Assembly: GCF_907165045.1 (NCBI RefSeq)
Contig: NZ_CAJRAU010000005.1
Coordinates: forward strand, 186,001 to 250,000
Reading direction: 5' to 3'
Length of the DNA: 64,000 bases
Source of the DNA: Dyadobacter linearis
Lineage (GTDB): Bacteria > Bacteroidota > Bacteroidia > Cytophagales > Spirosomataceae
The notes beneath the pieces are model-generated. The model did not search any database. It worked only from the letters and a program-made list of their open reading frames with translations, and was not told the origin of the DNA. Position numbers and translations under genes: made by a program. Below, piece by piece: positions 50,575 to 58,605 of this stretch. Every line of letters starts with the position of its first letter. Position 1 is the stretch's first letter.

Positions 50575-51168
50575 ATGCAATTGACAAATCGCTCCAAACA
50601 GGTTAGCAATAAAGAAATGACGCTGATGGAACGCGCCTACATCCCGGCAATTGCGACGGGTCTGGCAATTACCATTAAGCACTTTTTTGCTAAAAAAGTA
50701 ACTATCGAATACCCAGAGGTAAAAAGATACCTGGGGCCGGTATTCAGGGGCAGACATATTCTGAAAAGAGATGAAGATGGTCGCGAGCGCTGTACTGCGT
50801 GCGGACTTTGTGCTGTGGCCTGTCCTGCGGAAGCTATTCAAATGGTGGCTGCCGAAAGAGAAAAAGGAGAGGAAAATCTGTACCGGGAGGAAAAATATGC
50901 GGCTGTTTACGAAGTGAATATGCTTCGGTGCATTTTCTGCGGACTTTGTGAAGAAGCTTGCCCAAAACAGGCAGTATACCTTCGTCACGACGAATTTGTT
51001 CCTGTTTTCACCGAGCGTGACCAGGTGATCTGGGGTAAAGATCTACTTGTTGAAGATATGACAAACCGTTATACCCGCGAAGCCTGGACGAAGGAAGAGG
51101 CACGTGCGCTGGACGCTAAAAGAGCGAGCGGCGAATCTACTAATGTTGTCCCAAGAGCTATCCCCTGA
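50575..51168 (+). CDS. nuoI: NADH-quinone oxidoreductase subunit I
   Basis: NuoI carries clusters N6a and N6b that deliver electrons to NuoB. The 197-residue protein has two ferredoxin-type 4Fe-4S motifs, RCTACGLCAVACPAEAIQM near residue 64 and RCIFCGLCEEACPKQAVYL near residue 114, each with CX2CX2CX3CP spacing. An N-terminal amphipathic helix (LAITIKHFFAKKVTIEYPE) contacts the membrane arm. It lies 33 bp before nuoJ. Confidence 0.97.
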   Translation: MQLTNRSKQVSNKEMTLMERAYIPAIATGLAITIKHFFAKKVTIEYPEVKRYLGPVFRGRHILKRDEDGRERCTACGLCAVACPAEAIQMVAAEREKGEENLYREEKYAAVYEVNMLRCIFCGLCEEACPKQAVYLRHDEFVPVFTERDQVIWGKDLLVEDMTNRYTREAWTKEEARALDAKRASGESTNVVPRAIP

Positions 51169-51201
51169 AAAGAAACCAGGCTGTCCGGCAGCACTACTAC
51201 T

Positions 51202-51720
51202 ATGAATTCAACTGTATCGTTTTTCTATTTCTTGTCCTTCCTCACCATCCTCAGCGCAGTGATGGTGGTAGTATCGCGTAATCCTATTCACAGTGTTCTT
51301 TATCTGATTCTGGCCTTTTTTACATTATCCGGCCACTATATCTTATTGAATGCGCAGTTTTTGGCAGCCGTAAATATTATCGTCTATGCGGGGGCAATCA
51401 TGGTACTCTTTCTATTTGTGATCATGTTTTTGAATATGAAGCAGGATAATGAAGAAGCCAAGACCAACATTGCTAAAATTGCAGCGACGATTGTGGGCGG
51501 GACTGTATTTGTGATTCTTTTTGGAGCCTATCGCAAAAGCGCAATTCCTGCGTTCAATCCAGAAAATTTTGATTCTCAGGTTGGTATGATTGAAAATCTC
51601 GGACATATACTTTTCCGTGAATATTTGCTTCCATTCGAGCTGGCTTCCATTTTGCTGCTTGTGGCGATGGTAGGAGCTGTGATGTTGGGTAAACGAGAAA
51701 TCGGAGAAAGACACTTTTAA
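51202..51720 (+). CDS. nuoJ: NADH-quinone oxidoreductase subunit J
   Basis: NuoJ is a membrane subunit with five predicted helices that contributes to the proton pathway near the quinone site. The 172-residue protein has the family segments VVVSRNPIHSVLYLILAFF, LNAQFLAAVNIIVYAGAIMV and LFLFVIMFLNM, and ends LLLVAMVGAVMLGKREIGER. It is the last gene of the operon here: a strong terminator starts 20 bp after its stop, and the next gene is on the other strand. The usual nuoK, nuoL, nuoM and nuoN are not in the window. Confidence 0.96.
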   Translation: MNSTVSFFYFLSFLTILSAVMVVVSRNPIHSVLYLILAFFTLSGHYILLNAQFLAAVNIIVYAGAIMVLFLFVIMFLNMKQDNEEAKTNIAKIAATIVGGTVFVILFGAYRKSAIPAFNPENFDSQVGMIENLGHILFREYLLPFELASILLLVAMVGAVMLGKREIGERHF

Positions 51721-51740
51721 TATTTTCAATAAGACATAAA

Positions 51741-51778
51741 AAAACGGGCGGCACTGAAATTTCAGCGCCGCCCGTTTT
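51741..51778. terminator. Strong bidirectional terminator between nuoJ and gcvP
   Basis: AAAACGGGCGGC (51741-51752) pairs perfectly with GCCGCCCGTTTT (51767-51778). The loop contains a further palindrome CTGAAATTTCAG (51754-51765). The flanking A-run and T-run allow termination in both directions, ending nuo and gcvP. Confidence 0.9.
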
Positions 51779-51797
51779 CATTTATAACAGCTATTAT

Positions 51798-54686
51798 TTA
51801 CTCAACTTCAGAGTAGGCTTCAACAGGAATGCAAGAGCAGATCAGGTTACGGTCGCCGTAGGCACTATCGACGCGGCTCACACTTGGCCAGAACTTGTTG
51901 AAACGCAGATAAGGAAGCGGGAATGCAGCTTTTTCACGGCTGTAAGATCTTGACCAGTCTTCGCTTAACAATACGCGGGAAGTGTGCGGCGCATTCTTAA
52001 GTACATTGTCTGAACGATCCGCGGTACCATCTTCGATCTCCTGGATTTCTTTCCTGATCGAGATCATCGCATCACAGAAGCGATCCAGCTCAGCTTTTGA
52101 CTCAGATTCAGTAGGCTCGATCATTAACGTACCAGCCACCGGGAAAGATAATGTAGGTGAATGAAAGCCGTAATCCATCAAACGTTTTGCCAGATCCTCA
52201 GCTTCCACACCAGCCGCCTTGAATGACCGGCAGTCGAGGATCATTTCATGAGCGCAACGTCCGTTTGTACCAGTGTAAAGTACATCAAAGTACCCGCTCA
52301 AACGCTCTTTGATATAATTTGCATTCAGGATCGCATATTTCGTAGCATTCGTCAAACCTTCTCCGCCCATCATTGCAATGTATGCGTAAGAAATAGTGAG
52401 AATACTTGCGCTTCCGTAAGGTGCGGCAGAAACTGCGCCCGCTTCTCCGTCAGGAAGATGTTCTCCCTGGGTATTGAAATTGACGTGCCCTGGCAAGAAA
52501 GGCATCAAATGCTCGGCAACTCCGATCGGGCCGACACCTGGTCCGCCGCCGCCGTGAGGAATACAGAATGTTTTGTGCAGGTTAAGGTGACAAACATCCG
52601 CACCGATCGTGGCAGGGCTGGTTAGTCCAACCTGTGCATTCATATTCGCACCATCCATATAAACCTGGCCACCGTGCGAATGGATCATTTCACAGATCTC
52701 AATGATACTTTCCTCATACACACCGTGCGTGGAAGGATAAGTTACCATTAAGCAAGAAAGATCGTTGCTATATTGTTCCGCTTTCGCTCTCAGATCGGCT
52801 ACATCGATATTTCCACGCTCGTCACATTTTGTTACCACCACCTTCATTCCTGCCATTACCGCAGATGCAGGGTTGGTTCCGTGAGCAGATGAAGGGATCA
52901 ATGCCACATTTCTGTGTTCTTCTCCCCTGCTCGCGTGATAAGCACGAATTGCCATTAAACCAGCATATTCGCCCTGGGCTCCTGAATTAGGTTGAAACGA
53001 CATCGCCGCAAAACCTGTGATCTCGCAAAGCCAGATATTCAGCTCACTTACAAGCTGCGCATATCCTCCAACCTGATTCGTTGGCGCAAAAGGGTGAATT
53101 TCACCAAATTCCGGCCAGGTAAGCGGGATCATTTCGGCAGTTGCATTCAATTTCATAGTGCAGCTACCCAGCGAGATCATGGAATGAACCAGAGATAAGT
53201 CTTTGTTTTCCAGCGATTTCAGGTAACGCAGCATTTCGTGCTCCGTATGGTGGGTATTGAATATCGGGTGTGTCAGGTATTCAGATGTGCGGGTCAGGTT
53301 TTCTGGAAAAGAAAATTCTAACTCTTCATCAATCACCATTTCACCCTGAAAACCGGATACTTCTGCAAATACATTCAAAAGTGAAATTACATCGTCAAAA
53401 CTCTTCGCTTCGTCGAATGCAACCGTAACACTTTCATCTTTATTATAACGTAGATTGATACCATACTTCAATGCCTGCTCACGCACTTTTCTGGTCAGCG
53501 GCGTCTTGATCGTTACTGTATCGAAAAACTCAGTTGTAACAACTTCGTAATGGAATTTCTTGATCGTATCTACAAACAAAGTAGCAAGACCGTGCACGCG
53601 CGAAGCGATCGTTCTGATACCTTCTGGGCCGTGATACACCGCGTAGGCGCCGGCAATTACAGCCAGTAATACTTGCGCGGTACATATATTGGAAGTTGCT
53701 TTTTCACGGCGAATATGTTGCTCACGCGTTTGCAGCGCCATTCTCAACGCACGATTTCCTTCTCCGTCAACAGAAACGCCGATAATACGACCGGGGATAT
53801 TTCTCTTAAAAGCTTCTTTGGTTGCGAAATATGCAGCGTGCGGCCCGCCATAACCCATCGGAACACCGAAACGTTGGGAAGAACCTACCACTACATCAGC
53901 GCCCATTTCGCCGGGCGATTTCAATAATGCAAGTGCCAACAGATCGGCAGCGACAGCAACAGAGATATTTAGCTCGTGCGCCGCACTGATAAAGTCAGTG
54001 TAATCGATTACATCTCCATTTGTAGCAGGATATTGAACCAAAACACCATAAATATTTTCGTCTGTCAGGTCAACCGTCGCGTGGTCGCCCACTACTACTT
54101 CAATGCCGATCGGCCTTGCGCGCGTGTAGATCAGGTCGATCGTTTGCGGGTGACAAAGCTCGGAGACAAAAAACGTGTTGGCTTTCTTTCTGCCGCCCGC
54201 ACGCAGGCTGTGCAGCATTGTCATCGCCTCAGCTGCCGCAGTAGCTTCGTCCAGGAGCGACGCATTTGCAATCTCCATCCCGGTCAAATCTGTCACAACA
54301 GTTTGAAAGTTAAGCAGCATTTCAAGTCTGCCTTGCGCAATTTCAGCCTGATAAGGCGTATAAGCAGTATACCAAGCTGGATTTTCGAGGATATTGCGGA
54401 GAATTACATTTGGCGTAATAGTATCATAGTAGCCTGTTCCGATATACGATTTCAAAACCGCATTCTTGCTGGCTATCCTTTTAATCCCTTCCAAAAATTC
54501 CCTTTCCGATTTTGGGTTGGGAAGATTAAGCGGCTTTTGCAGGCGTATTGCCGAAGGAAGCGTCTGGTCTATCAGTTCGTCCAGCGATGCAGCTCCTATC
54601 TTGTTCAACATTTCCTGTAATTCCTGCGCATCCTTACCGTGGTGACGGTTTTCAAATTTATCCTGGTTTCGAAGGTTAATTTTCAT
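51798..54686 (-). CDS. gcvP: Glycine dehydrogenase (decarboxylating), P-protein of the glycine cleavage system
   Basis: GcvP decarboxylates glycine with pyridoxal phosphate and transfers the aminomethyl group to the lipoyl H-protein. The 962-residue single-chain form matches the family. Segments include [13 protein letters not shown] [20 protein letters not shown] near residue 80, [18 protein letters not shown], and in the second half [19 protein letters not shown] and the PLP lysine in [20 protein letters not shown] near residue 700. The C-terminus ends [13 protein letters not shown]. gcvT and gcvH are not adjacent. A TACTTTTG -7 element lies 44-51 bp upstream of the ATG on the same strand. 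Confidence 0.98.
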   Translation of the reverse strand: MKINLRNQDKFENRHHGKDAQELQEMLNKIGAASLDELIDQTLPSAIRLQKPLNLPNPKSEREFLEGIKRIASKNAVLKSYIGTGYYDTITPNVILRNILENPAWYTAYTPYQAEIAQGRLEMLLNFQTVVTDLTGMEIANASLLDEATAAAEAMTMLHSLRAGGRKKANTFFVSELCHPQTIDLIYTRARPIGIEVVVGDHATVDLTDENIYGVLVQYPATNGDVIDYTDFISAAHELNISVAVAADLLALALLKSPGEMGADVVVGSSQRFGVPMGYGGPHAAYFATKEAFKRNIPGRIIGVSVDGEGNRALRMALQTREQHIRREKATSNICTAQVLLAVIAGAYAVYHGPEGIRTIASRVHGLATLFVDTIKKFHYEVVTTEFFDTVTIKTPLTRKVREQALKYGINLRYNKDESVTVAFDEAKSFDDVISLLNVFAEVSGFQGEMVIDEELEFSFPENLTRTSEYLTHPIFNTHHTEHEMLRYLKSLENKDLSLVHSMISLGSCTMKLNATAEMIPLTWPEFGEIHPFAPTNQVGGYAQLVSELNIWLCEITGFAAMSFQPNSGAQGEYAGLMAIRAYHASRGEEHRNVALIPSSAHGTNPASAVMAGMKVVVTKCDERGNIDVADLRAKAEQYSNDLSCLMVTYPSTHGVYEESIIEICEMIHSHGGQVYMDGANMNAQVGLTSPATIGADVCHLNLHKTFCIPHGGGGPGVGPIGVAEHLMPFLPGHVNFNTQGEHLPDGEAGAVSAAPYGSASILTISYAYIAMMGGEGLTNATKYAILNANYIKERLSGYFDVLYTGTNGRCAHEMILDCRSFKAAGVEAEDLAKRLMDYGFHSPTLSFPVAGTLMIEPTESESKAELDRFCDAMISIRKEIQEIEDGTADRSDNVLKNAPHTSRVLLSEDWSRSYSREKAAFPLPYLRFNKFWPSVSRVDSAYGDRNLICSCIPVEAYSEVE

Positions 54687-54729
54687 TCGAGTGAGACCGA
54701 AAACGTTCGTGTTGATTAGTTTTAAAATA

Positions 54730-54737
54730 CAAAAGTA
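54730..54737 (-). promoter_or_regulatory. Putative -7 element of gcvP
   Basis: On the minus strand TACTTTTG matches TAnnTTTG and lies 44-51 nt before the gcvP ATG. No good -33 box is visible. Confidence 0.35.
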
Positions 54738-54817
54738 AGCAAATCCGACCGAATCTTTTTGTGATTGGCCTCAATGCTTACTCTTGAATATGTACAAATT
54801 TTGATAGTCTGAAAGAA

Positions 54818-55024
54818 TCAATGATTAGGGCAGCCGCAGTCGCTTTTCCGCTTGAATATGCCCAGTATCTTTTTTGACTTAGGCTTCTTGTAGCCTTTGA
54901 ATTTTTTCTTTTTCCCCATCAGCTCCATCTTGGAATTAACGGGCTTTGCATGGAGTTGCTCAATGCCGGAGAAGCCAAATGTCAGGCCGAGTATCAGAAG
55001 CCAGGGAGTGATTTTCTTCATCAT
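54818..55024 (-). CDS. Small secreted basic protein, function unknown
   Basis: I do not recognise this gene. From ATG 55024 (or 55021) the product is 68 residues: a signal-like N-terminus (MMKKITPWLLILGLTFGFSG, likely cleaved near LHAKP) and a very basic mature part rich in Lys (GKKKKFKGYKKPKSKKILG). It ends with a cysteine pair and His (DCGCPNH). Short lysine-rich exported proteins of this type occur in Cytophagales. The CGC-PNH end could bind metal, but that is a guess. It lies between gcvP and a metallophosphoesterase gene on the same strand. Confidence 0.6.
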   Translation of the reverse strand: MMKKITPWLLILGLTFGFSGIEQLHAKPVNSKMELMGKKKKFKGYKKPKSKKILGIFKRKSDCGCPNH

Positions 55025-55105
55025 TTTTATATTAGTCAACACAATGTCACTTATTCAACGTAGCGAATACAAATACCGTATAGCATCCGGCTGCATTCGC
55101 AAATA

Positions 55106-56362
55106 TTATGCTTTTACTAACTCCAAGATAGTGATTTCAGGCAGGATACCCACTCTTCCAGGATAGCCTAGGTAGCCGAAACCGCGGTTTACATACAAAA
55201 ACTGCTCATTTTGTTCATATAACCCAGCCCAGCGCTTGTACCTGTATTGTACCGGGCTCCATTTCAATTTCCCGATCTCGACACCAAACTGCATTCCGTG
55301 CGTGTGACCGGCCAGGGCGAGGTCAATGTCTTTGTATCGTGGCAAAACCTGCTGGTCCCAGTGACTGGGATCGTGTGAAAGCAAAATTTTAACGGGGTAG
55401 TCGGCTGTATTCTGGTATGCTTTTGCAAGATTTCCATATTTGGCAAAATTCCCCGCGCCCCAATTCTGAATGCCGATCAACCCAATTTCCTCTCCGTCGA
55501 CGCGGATCGCGCGATTTTCATCCAGCATCAGATTCCAGCCCAAAAGCTTGTGCGCCCTTTGCAGATCGGCCAGGTTGTCGGTTTTCGCTTTCAGGTCAGG
55601 CCACTGGAAATAATCGCCGTAATCGTGGTTTCCAAGAATCGAATGCACGCCCAGCGGCGCCTTCACTTTATCGAATATGGAAATATAATCCTGCACTTCC
55701 TTCGCCCGGTCATTGACGAGGTCGCCGGTGAAAAAAGCAATATCCGGTTTTTCCTTCATCAACATTTCCACGCCGCCTTTCACAGCTGTTTTATTGAAAA
55801 AACTTCCTGAATGAATATCTGACAATTGTGCAATTTTGATTCCGTGAAAAGCGCGCGGCAAATTCTTTAAAGGCACCTTTACCCGCCGGATGCGGTAATC
55901 GTGAGCGCCCGACAAAATACCGAATGCAAACGTGCCAATTAATCCTGTCCCAGCCACTACTGCGGTGGTAGCCAGAAATTGCGAACGTGGAATAGTTGGC
56001 TCGCCTGTTTCAGGTGAAATTGTAGCTGCGGAAGGAAAGAAATAGCTCGCGATCCACTGTAAAAAGCGGCGAATATCATCCACCAGCAATATCAGTACCG
56101 CCAGCAGTTTCGACAAATATGGTATCGCTATGAATGCGACCACGAAAGTCCGGGTAGAACTTTTAAAATAATCGGCAGGTAGCAGCTGCATTCCCACGTA
56201 GGCTAAAAGTGTAAGCAGCGTAAAAGCCCAGTAGGCGCCTCCGATCCAGCGTTGTGTGACGGGAGAAAGATTGCGGATCGCAAATCTCAAACCTTGCCAA
56301 ACATAAAAATCTATTGCAAGAAGGATGAAAGTCAGTAATAAAAAAAAGACGGATCTTGGCAT
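55106..56362 (-). CDS. Membrane-anchored metallophosphoesterase (YkuE/calcineurin-like)
   Basis: A 418-residue protein with about four hydrophobic helices in the first 150 residues and a C-terminal calcineurin-type phosphoesterase domain. The metal-binding blocks are complete: KIAQLSDIHSGSF (D-x-H), AFFTGDLVNDRA (GD), ILGNHDYGDYF (GNHD), ILLSHDPSHWDQ and LALAGHTHGMQFG (GHTH). This arrangement resembles YkuE/YaeI-type phosphodiesterases, some of which act on lipid or cell-envelope substrates; the actual substrate is unknown. It starts 90 bp from the divergent 73-residue gene at 56453. Confidence 0.92.
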   Translation of the reverse strand: MPRSVFFLLLTFILLAIDFYVWQGLRFAIRNLSPVTQRWIGGAYWAFTLLTLLAYVGMQLLPADYFKSSTRTFVVAFIAIPYLSKLLAVLILLVDDIRRFLQWIASYFFPSAATISPETGEPTIPRSQFLATTAVVAGTGLIGTFAFGILSGAHDYRIRRVKVPLKNLPRAFHGIKIAQLSDIHSGSFFNKTAVKGGVEMLMKEKPDIAFFTGDLVNDRAKEVQDYISIFDKVKAPLGVHSILGNHDYGDYFQWPDLKAKTDNLADLQRAHKLLGWNLMLDENRAIRVDGEEIGLIGIQNWGAGNFAKYGNLAKAYQNTADYPVKILLSHDPSHWDQQVLPRYKDIDLALAGHTHGMQFGVEIGKLKWSPVQYRYKRWAGLYEQNEQFLYVNRGFGYLGYPGRVGILPEITILELVKA

Positions 56363-56396
56363 TTTAAATATTCGTTTTCATATTGAATCGTAAACG

Positions 56397-56427
56397 TTTG
56401 TCCGGATTTTCTCGTTCGGTAAGTTTG
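56397..56427 (+). promoter_or_regulatory. Promoter of the 56453 small gene
   Basis: TTTG (56397-56400) and TAAGTTTG (56420-56427) with a 19-nt spacer match the Bacteroidota promoter exactly, leaving a leader of about 20 nt. Confidence 0.65.
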
Positions 56428-56452
56428 TGCGATAATTTCAAGATCCAGTTTT

Positions 56453-56674
56453 ATGCCCAATTACGATTTCAAGAGATTTCATATCCGTTCCATGAATGCG
56501 GCCTCGGCAGAAGAAAGGGCCGGCATTAATCAGGAGCTGAAAGAATTATACGATTCTCTTTCGGAGAGCGACAAAAAAGTATTTAATGAAGAGCTGCAAT
56601 ACTTTCTGACAAAGGAAGTAAGCAGAATTAAGTCGGATTATGAATCTGTAACGGGAATGGACCAGCCCAATTAA
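56453..56674 (+). CDS. Small conserved-looking cytoplasmic protein, function unknown
   Basis: I do not recognise the family. The 73-residue product is helical and acidic, without signal peptide, cysteines or a membrane segment (MPNYDFKRFHIRSMNAASAE, then INQELKELYDSLSESDKKVF). It looks like a helical hairpin and could be a binding partner of another protein. A perfect TTTG-N19-TAAGTTTG promoter directly upstream supports it as a real expressed gene. It is convergent with yqgE, 7 bp from its stop codon. Confidence 0.7.
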   Translation: MPNYDFKRFHIRSMNAASAEERAGINQELKELYDSLSESDKKVFNEELQYFLTKEVSRIKSDYESVTGMDQPN

Positions 56675-56681
56675 GTAGCCG

Positions 56682-57242
56682 CTAGTTTAGTCGGGGGTCG
56701 ATCGGGTAATGCGCGATTGACTTGTATTCGCCTCCCATATTTCGCAGTACTTCGCGCCAGAAGTTGCTAGGTGGCGTCGAAAACAGGAAATCAGAGGTCG
56801 TGTTGGTGATAATCCAGGAATCCTGTTCGAGCTCATCGTCCAGCTGCCCGCCGCCCCAACCTGAATAGCCGATAAAAAAGCGGATATCTTGCTGCCCCAA
56901 AGTATTGATATTCAACAGCGTTTTCACACTCGTGAAATCTCCGCCCCAATACACACCATCCATAATTTCCGCCCCTCCATGAATCAGATCGGGCCGGCGA
57001 TGAATGAAATGCAGCGTGTTTTTCTCAACCGGTCCGCCCAGGTGAAGGGTGATATCCTGGTAAATGGTTTCTTCGAGTACGTCGCCGAGATATAGTTCAG
57101 TAGTCTGGTTCAGCACAAATCCAAAACTTCCCTGCTCATTATGCTCGCACATCAGAATAACTCCCCTTTCGAAATTGGGGTCACCCAAAAATGGTTTTGC
57201 AATCAACAGGCTACCTTTCGCGACATTCATACTAGCAGACAT
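56682..57242 (-). CDS. YqgE/AlgH family protein
   Basis: A 186-residue protein of the YqgE/AlgH (UPF0301) family. Signatures are GSLLIAKPFLGDPNFERGVI near residue 9, ILMCEHNEQGSFGFVLNQT, LHLGGPVEKNTLHFIHRRP and RFFIGYSGWGGGQLDDEL, all characteristic. The structure is known in several bacteria, but the biochemical role is not established. AlgH was named from alginate regulation in Pseudomonas, and a similar role is not implied here. Cytoplasmic. The alternative start at M5 (MNVAKGS) is possible. Confidence 0.94.
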   Translation of the reverse strand: MSASMNVAKGSLLIAKPFLGDPNFERGVILMCEHNEQGSFGFVLNQTTELYLGDVLEETIYQDITLHLGGPVEKNTLHFIHRRPDLIHGGAEIMDGVYWGGDFTSVKTLLNINTLGQQDIRFFIGYSGWGGGQLDDELEQDSWIITNTTSDFLFSTPPSNFWREVLRNMGGEYKSIAHYPIDPRLN

Positions 57243-57388
57243 ATTCCCGGCTGAAATTTTAATACAAAACGAATATATTTATTTTTTGGTGACAATTTTG
57301 AGCGAAACAAGAATTAAAAGCTGAAAAAAGTTACCCGTTCTTCAACTGAAAAACGACCTCAATCATTACTCAATTTCTAAAATAAAAT

Positions 57389-57907
57389 ATGGCACTTATA
57401 AAATCGGTCCGGGGATTTCAGCCTGTTTTTGACGATAGCTGCTGGTTTGCAGAGAATGCAACGATTGTCGGTGATGTGGTTTTGGGAGAAAATTGTACAG
57501 TTTGGTTCAATTCGGTGATACGCGGCGACGTGAACAGTATTCGTATCGGCCACCATTCCAATGTGCAGGACGGCGCAGTTATCCATTGTACCTACCAGCG
57601 ATTTGCGACTACGATCGGAAATTATGTTTCCGTCGCTCATAATGCAATCGTGCACGGCTGTACGATCGAAGATCACGTGCTGATCGGAATGGGCGCGATC
57701 GTGATGGACGGCGCTGTAATTGGTGAAGGTTCTATTGTGGCCGCCGGAGCGATCGTGACGCAGGGTACCAAAGTGCCGCCGGGGACTATCTATGCAGGAA
57801 ATCCGGCGAAATATCTGAAAGACGTTTCCACAGAATTGAATGCAGCTATTGACAGAACTGCCAATAACTACATTATATATTCAGGTTGGTTTAGGGAAGA
57901 AGAATAG
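57389..57907 (+). CDS. Gamma-class carbonic anhydrase family protein
   Basis: A 172-residue left-handed beta-helix trimer-forming protein. Hexapeptide repeats are visible throughout (ENATIVGDVVLGENCTVW, SVIRGDVNSIRIGHHSNVQ, VLIGMGAIVMDGAVIGEGS). The zinc-ligand histidines of gamma carbonic anhydrases are present in AVIHCTYQR, VAHNAIVHGC (His pair). The YrdA-like subgroup often has weak or no carbonic anhydrase activity, so the catalytic role is tentative. It is cytoplasmic and convergent with a DedA gene, 15 bp apart. Confidence 0.9.
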   Translation: MALIKSVRGFQPVFDDSCWFAENATIVGDVVLGENCTVWFNSVIRGDVNSIRIGHHSNVQDGAVIHCTYQRFATTIGNYVSVAHNAIVHGCTIEDHVLIGMGAIVMDGAVIGEGSIVAAGAIVTQGTKVPPGTIYAGNPAKYLKDVSTELNAAIDRTANNYIIYSGWFREEE

Positions 57908-57922
57908 GGTTGAATCTAAAAC

Positions 57923-58552
57923 TCAGCCCATTTCTTTTCTTGCATTCAAATATCCCTTAATCACTGTAAATGTGGTGATTGCGAGGAAGAAGAGAATGAT
58001 ATATTGCACGTAATCCACAATCCACGGGAATCTTTCACCGAAAAGAAACCCACCGCCAGTGAGCGTACCGATCCAAATTACTCCTCCTGCTACATTATTT
58101 AACAGAAAAGAAGGAAAAGGCATTTTCACAAGTCCGGCCAGGATAGGAGCAAAAGTCCTGACCACCGGCAAAAATCTGCTGATGATCAGGGTGCGGCTTC
58201 CGTACTTTTCGAAGTACTTCCGTGTAGTATCAATGTGTTTTTTCTTGAAAAAGAATGAATCCGGCCTATTTTCGAAGATATCCCCAAAATATTTACCAAA
58301 AATATAACCCACCAGAGAGCCCAGTACCGCGGCAGTGAACATACACAACAGCAAAATGCCGATCGGTACATCCAATATCCCTGTTCCGCAGAATACACCG
58401 GCCAGAAAAACCAGGTAATCGCCGGGCAGGAAAAAGGCGAAAAACAGCCCATTCTCAGCAAAAACGATAAATGTGATCACCAGCAGCCCGCCGGTACGGA
58501 TGATTTCTTCTGAATTAAGTATATACTGGAAAAATTCGGTGATTGAATTCAT
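57923..58552 (-). CDS. DedA-family membrane protein
   Basis: A 209-residue inner-membrane protein of the DedA/VTT family, linked to lipid (undecaprenyl phosphate or phospholipid) flipping. Family segments are FAENGLFFAFFLPGDYLVFL near residue 26, LGSLVGYIFGKYFGD, the re-entrant loop RFLPVVRTFAPILAGLVKMP with the conserved Arg, and LNNVAGGVIWIGTLTGGGFL. Several hydrophobic helices span the chain. It is convergent with the carbonic anhydrase-like gene and upstream of no operon partner. Confidence 0.92.
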   Translation of the reverse strand: MNSITEFFQYILNSEEIIRTGGLLVITFIVFAENGLFFAFFLPGDYLVFLAGVFCGTGILDVPIGILLLCMFTAAVLGSLVGYIFGKYFGDIFENRPDSFFFKKKHIDTTRKYFEKYGSRTLIISRFLPVVRTFAPILAGLVKMPFPSFLLNNVAGGVIWIGTLTGGGFLFGERFPWIVDYVQYIILFFLAITTFTVIKGYLNARKEMG

Positions 58553-58605
58553 AATCAGCTATTAAGAAATGAAGGGTAGTGAGCAAAGAACGTTACCGGC
58601 CAAAT

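Noticed and set aside
51202..51778. Deletion of nuoK-N by a recent insertion
   Set aside because: No insertion sequence, remnant of nuoK or repeat is present after nuoJ; the strong terminator suggests an established operon end.
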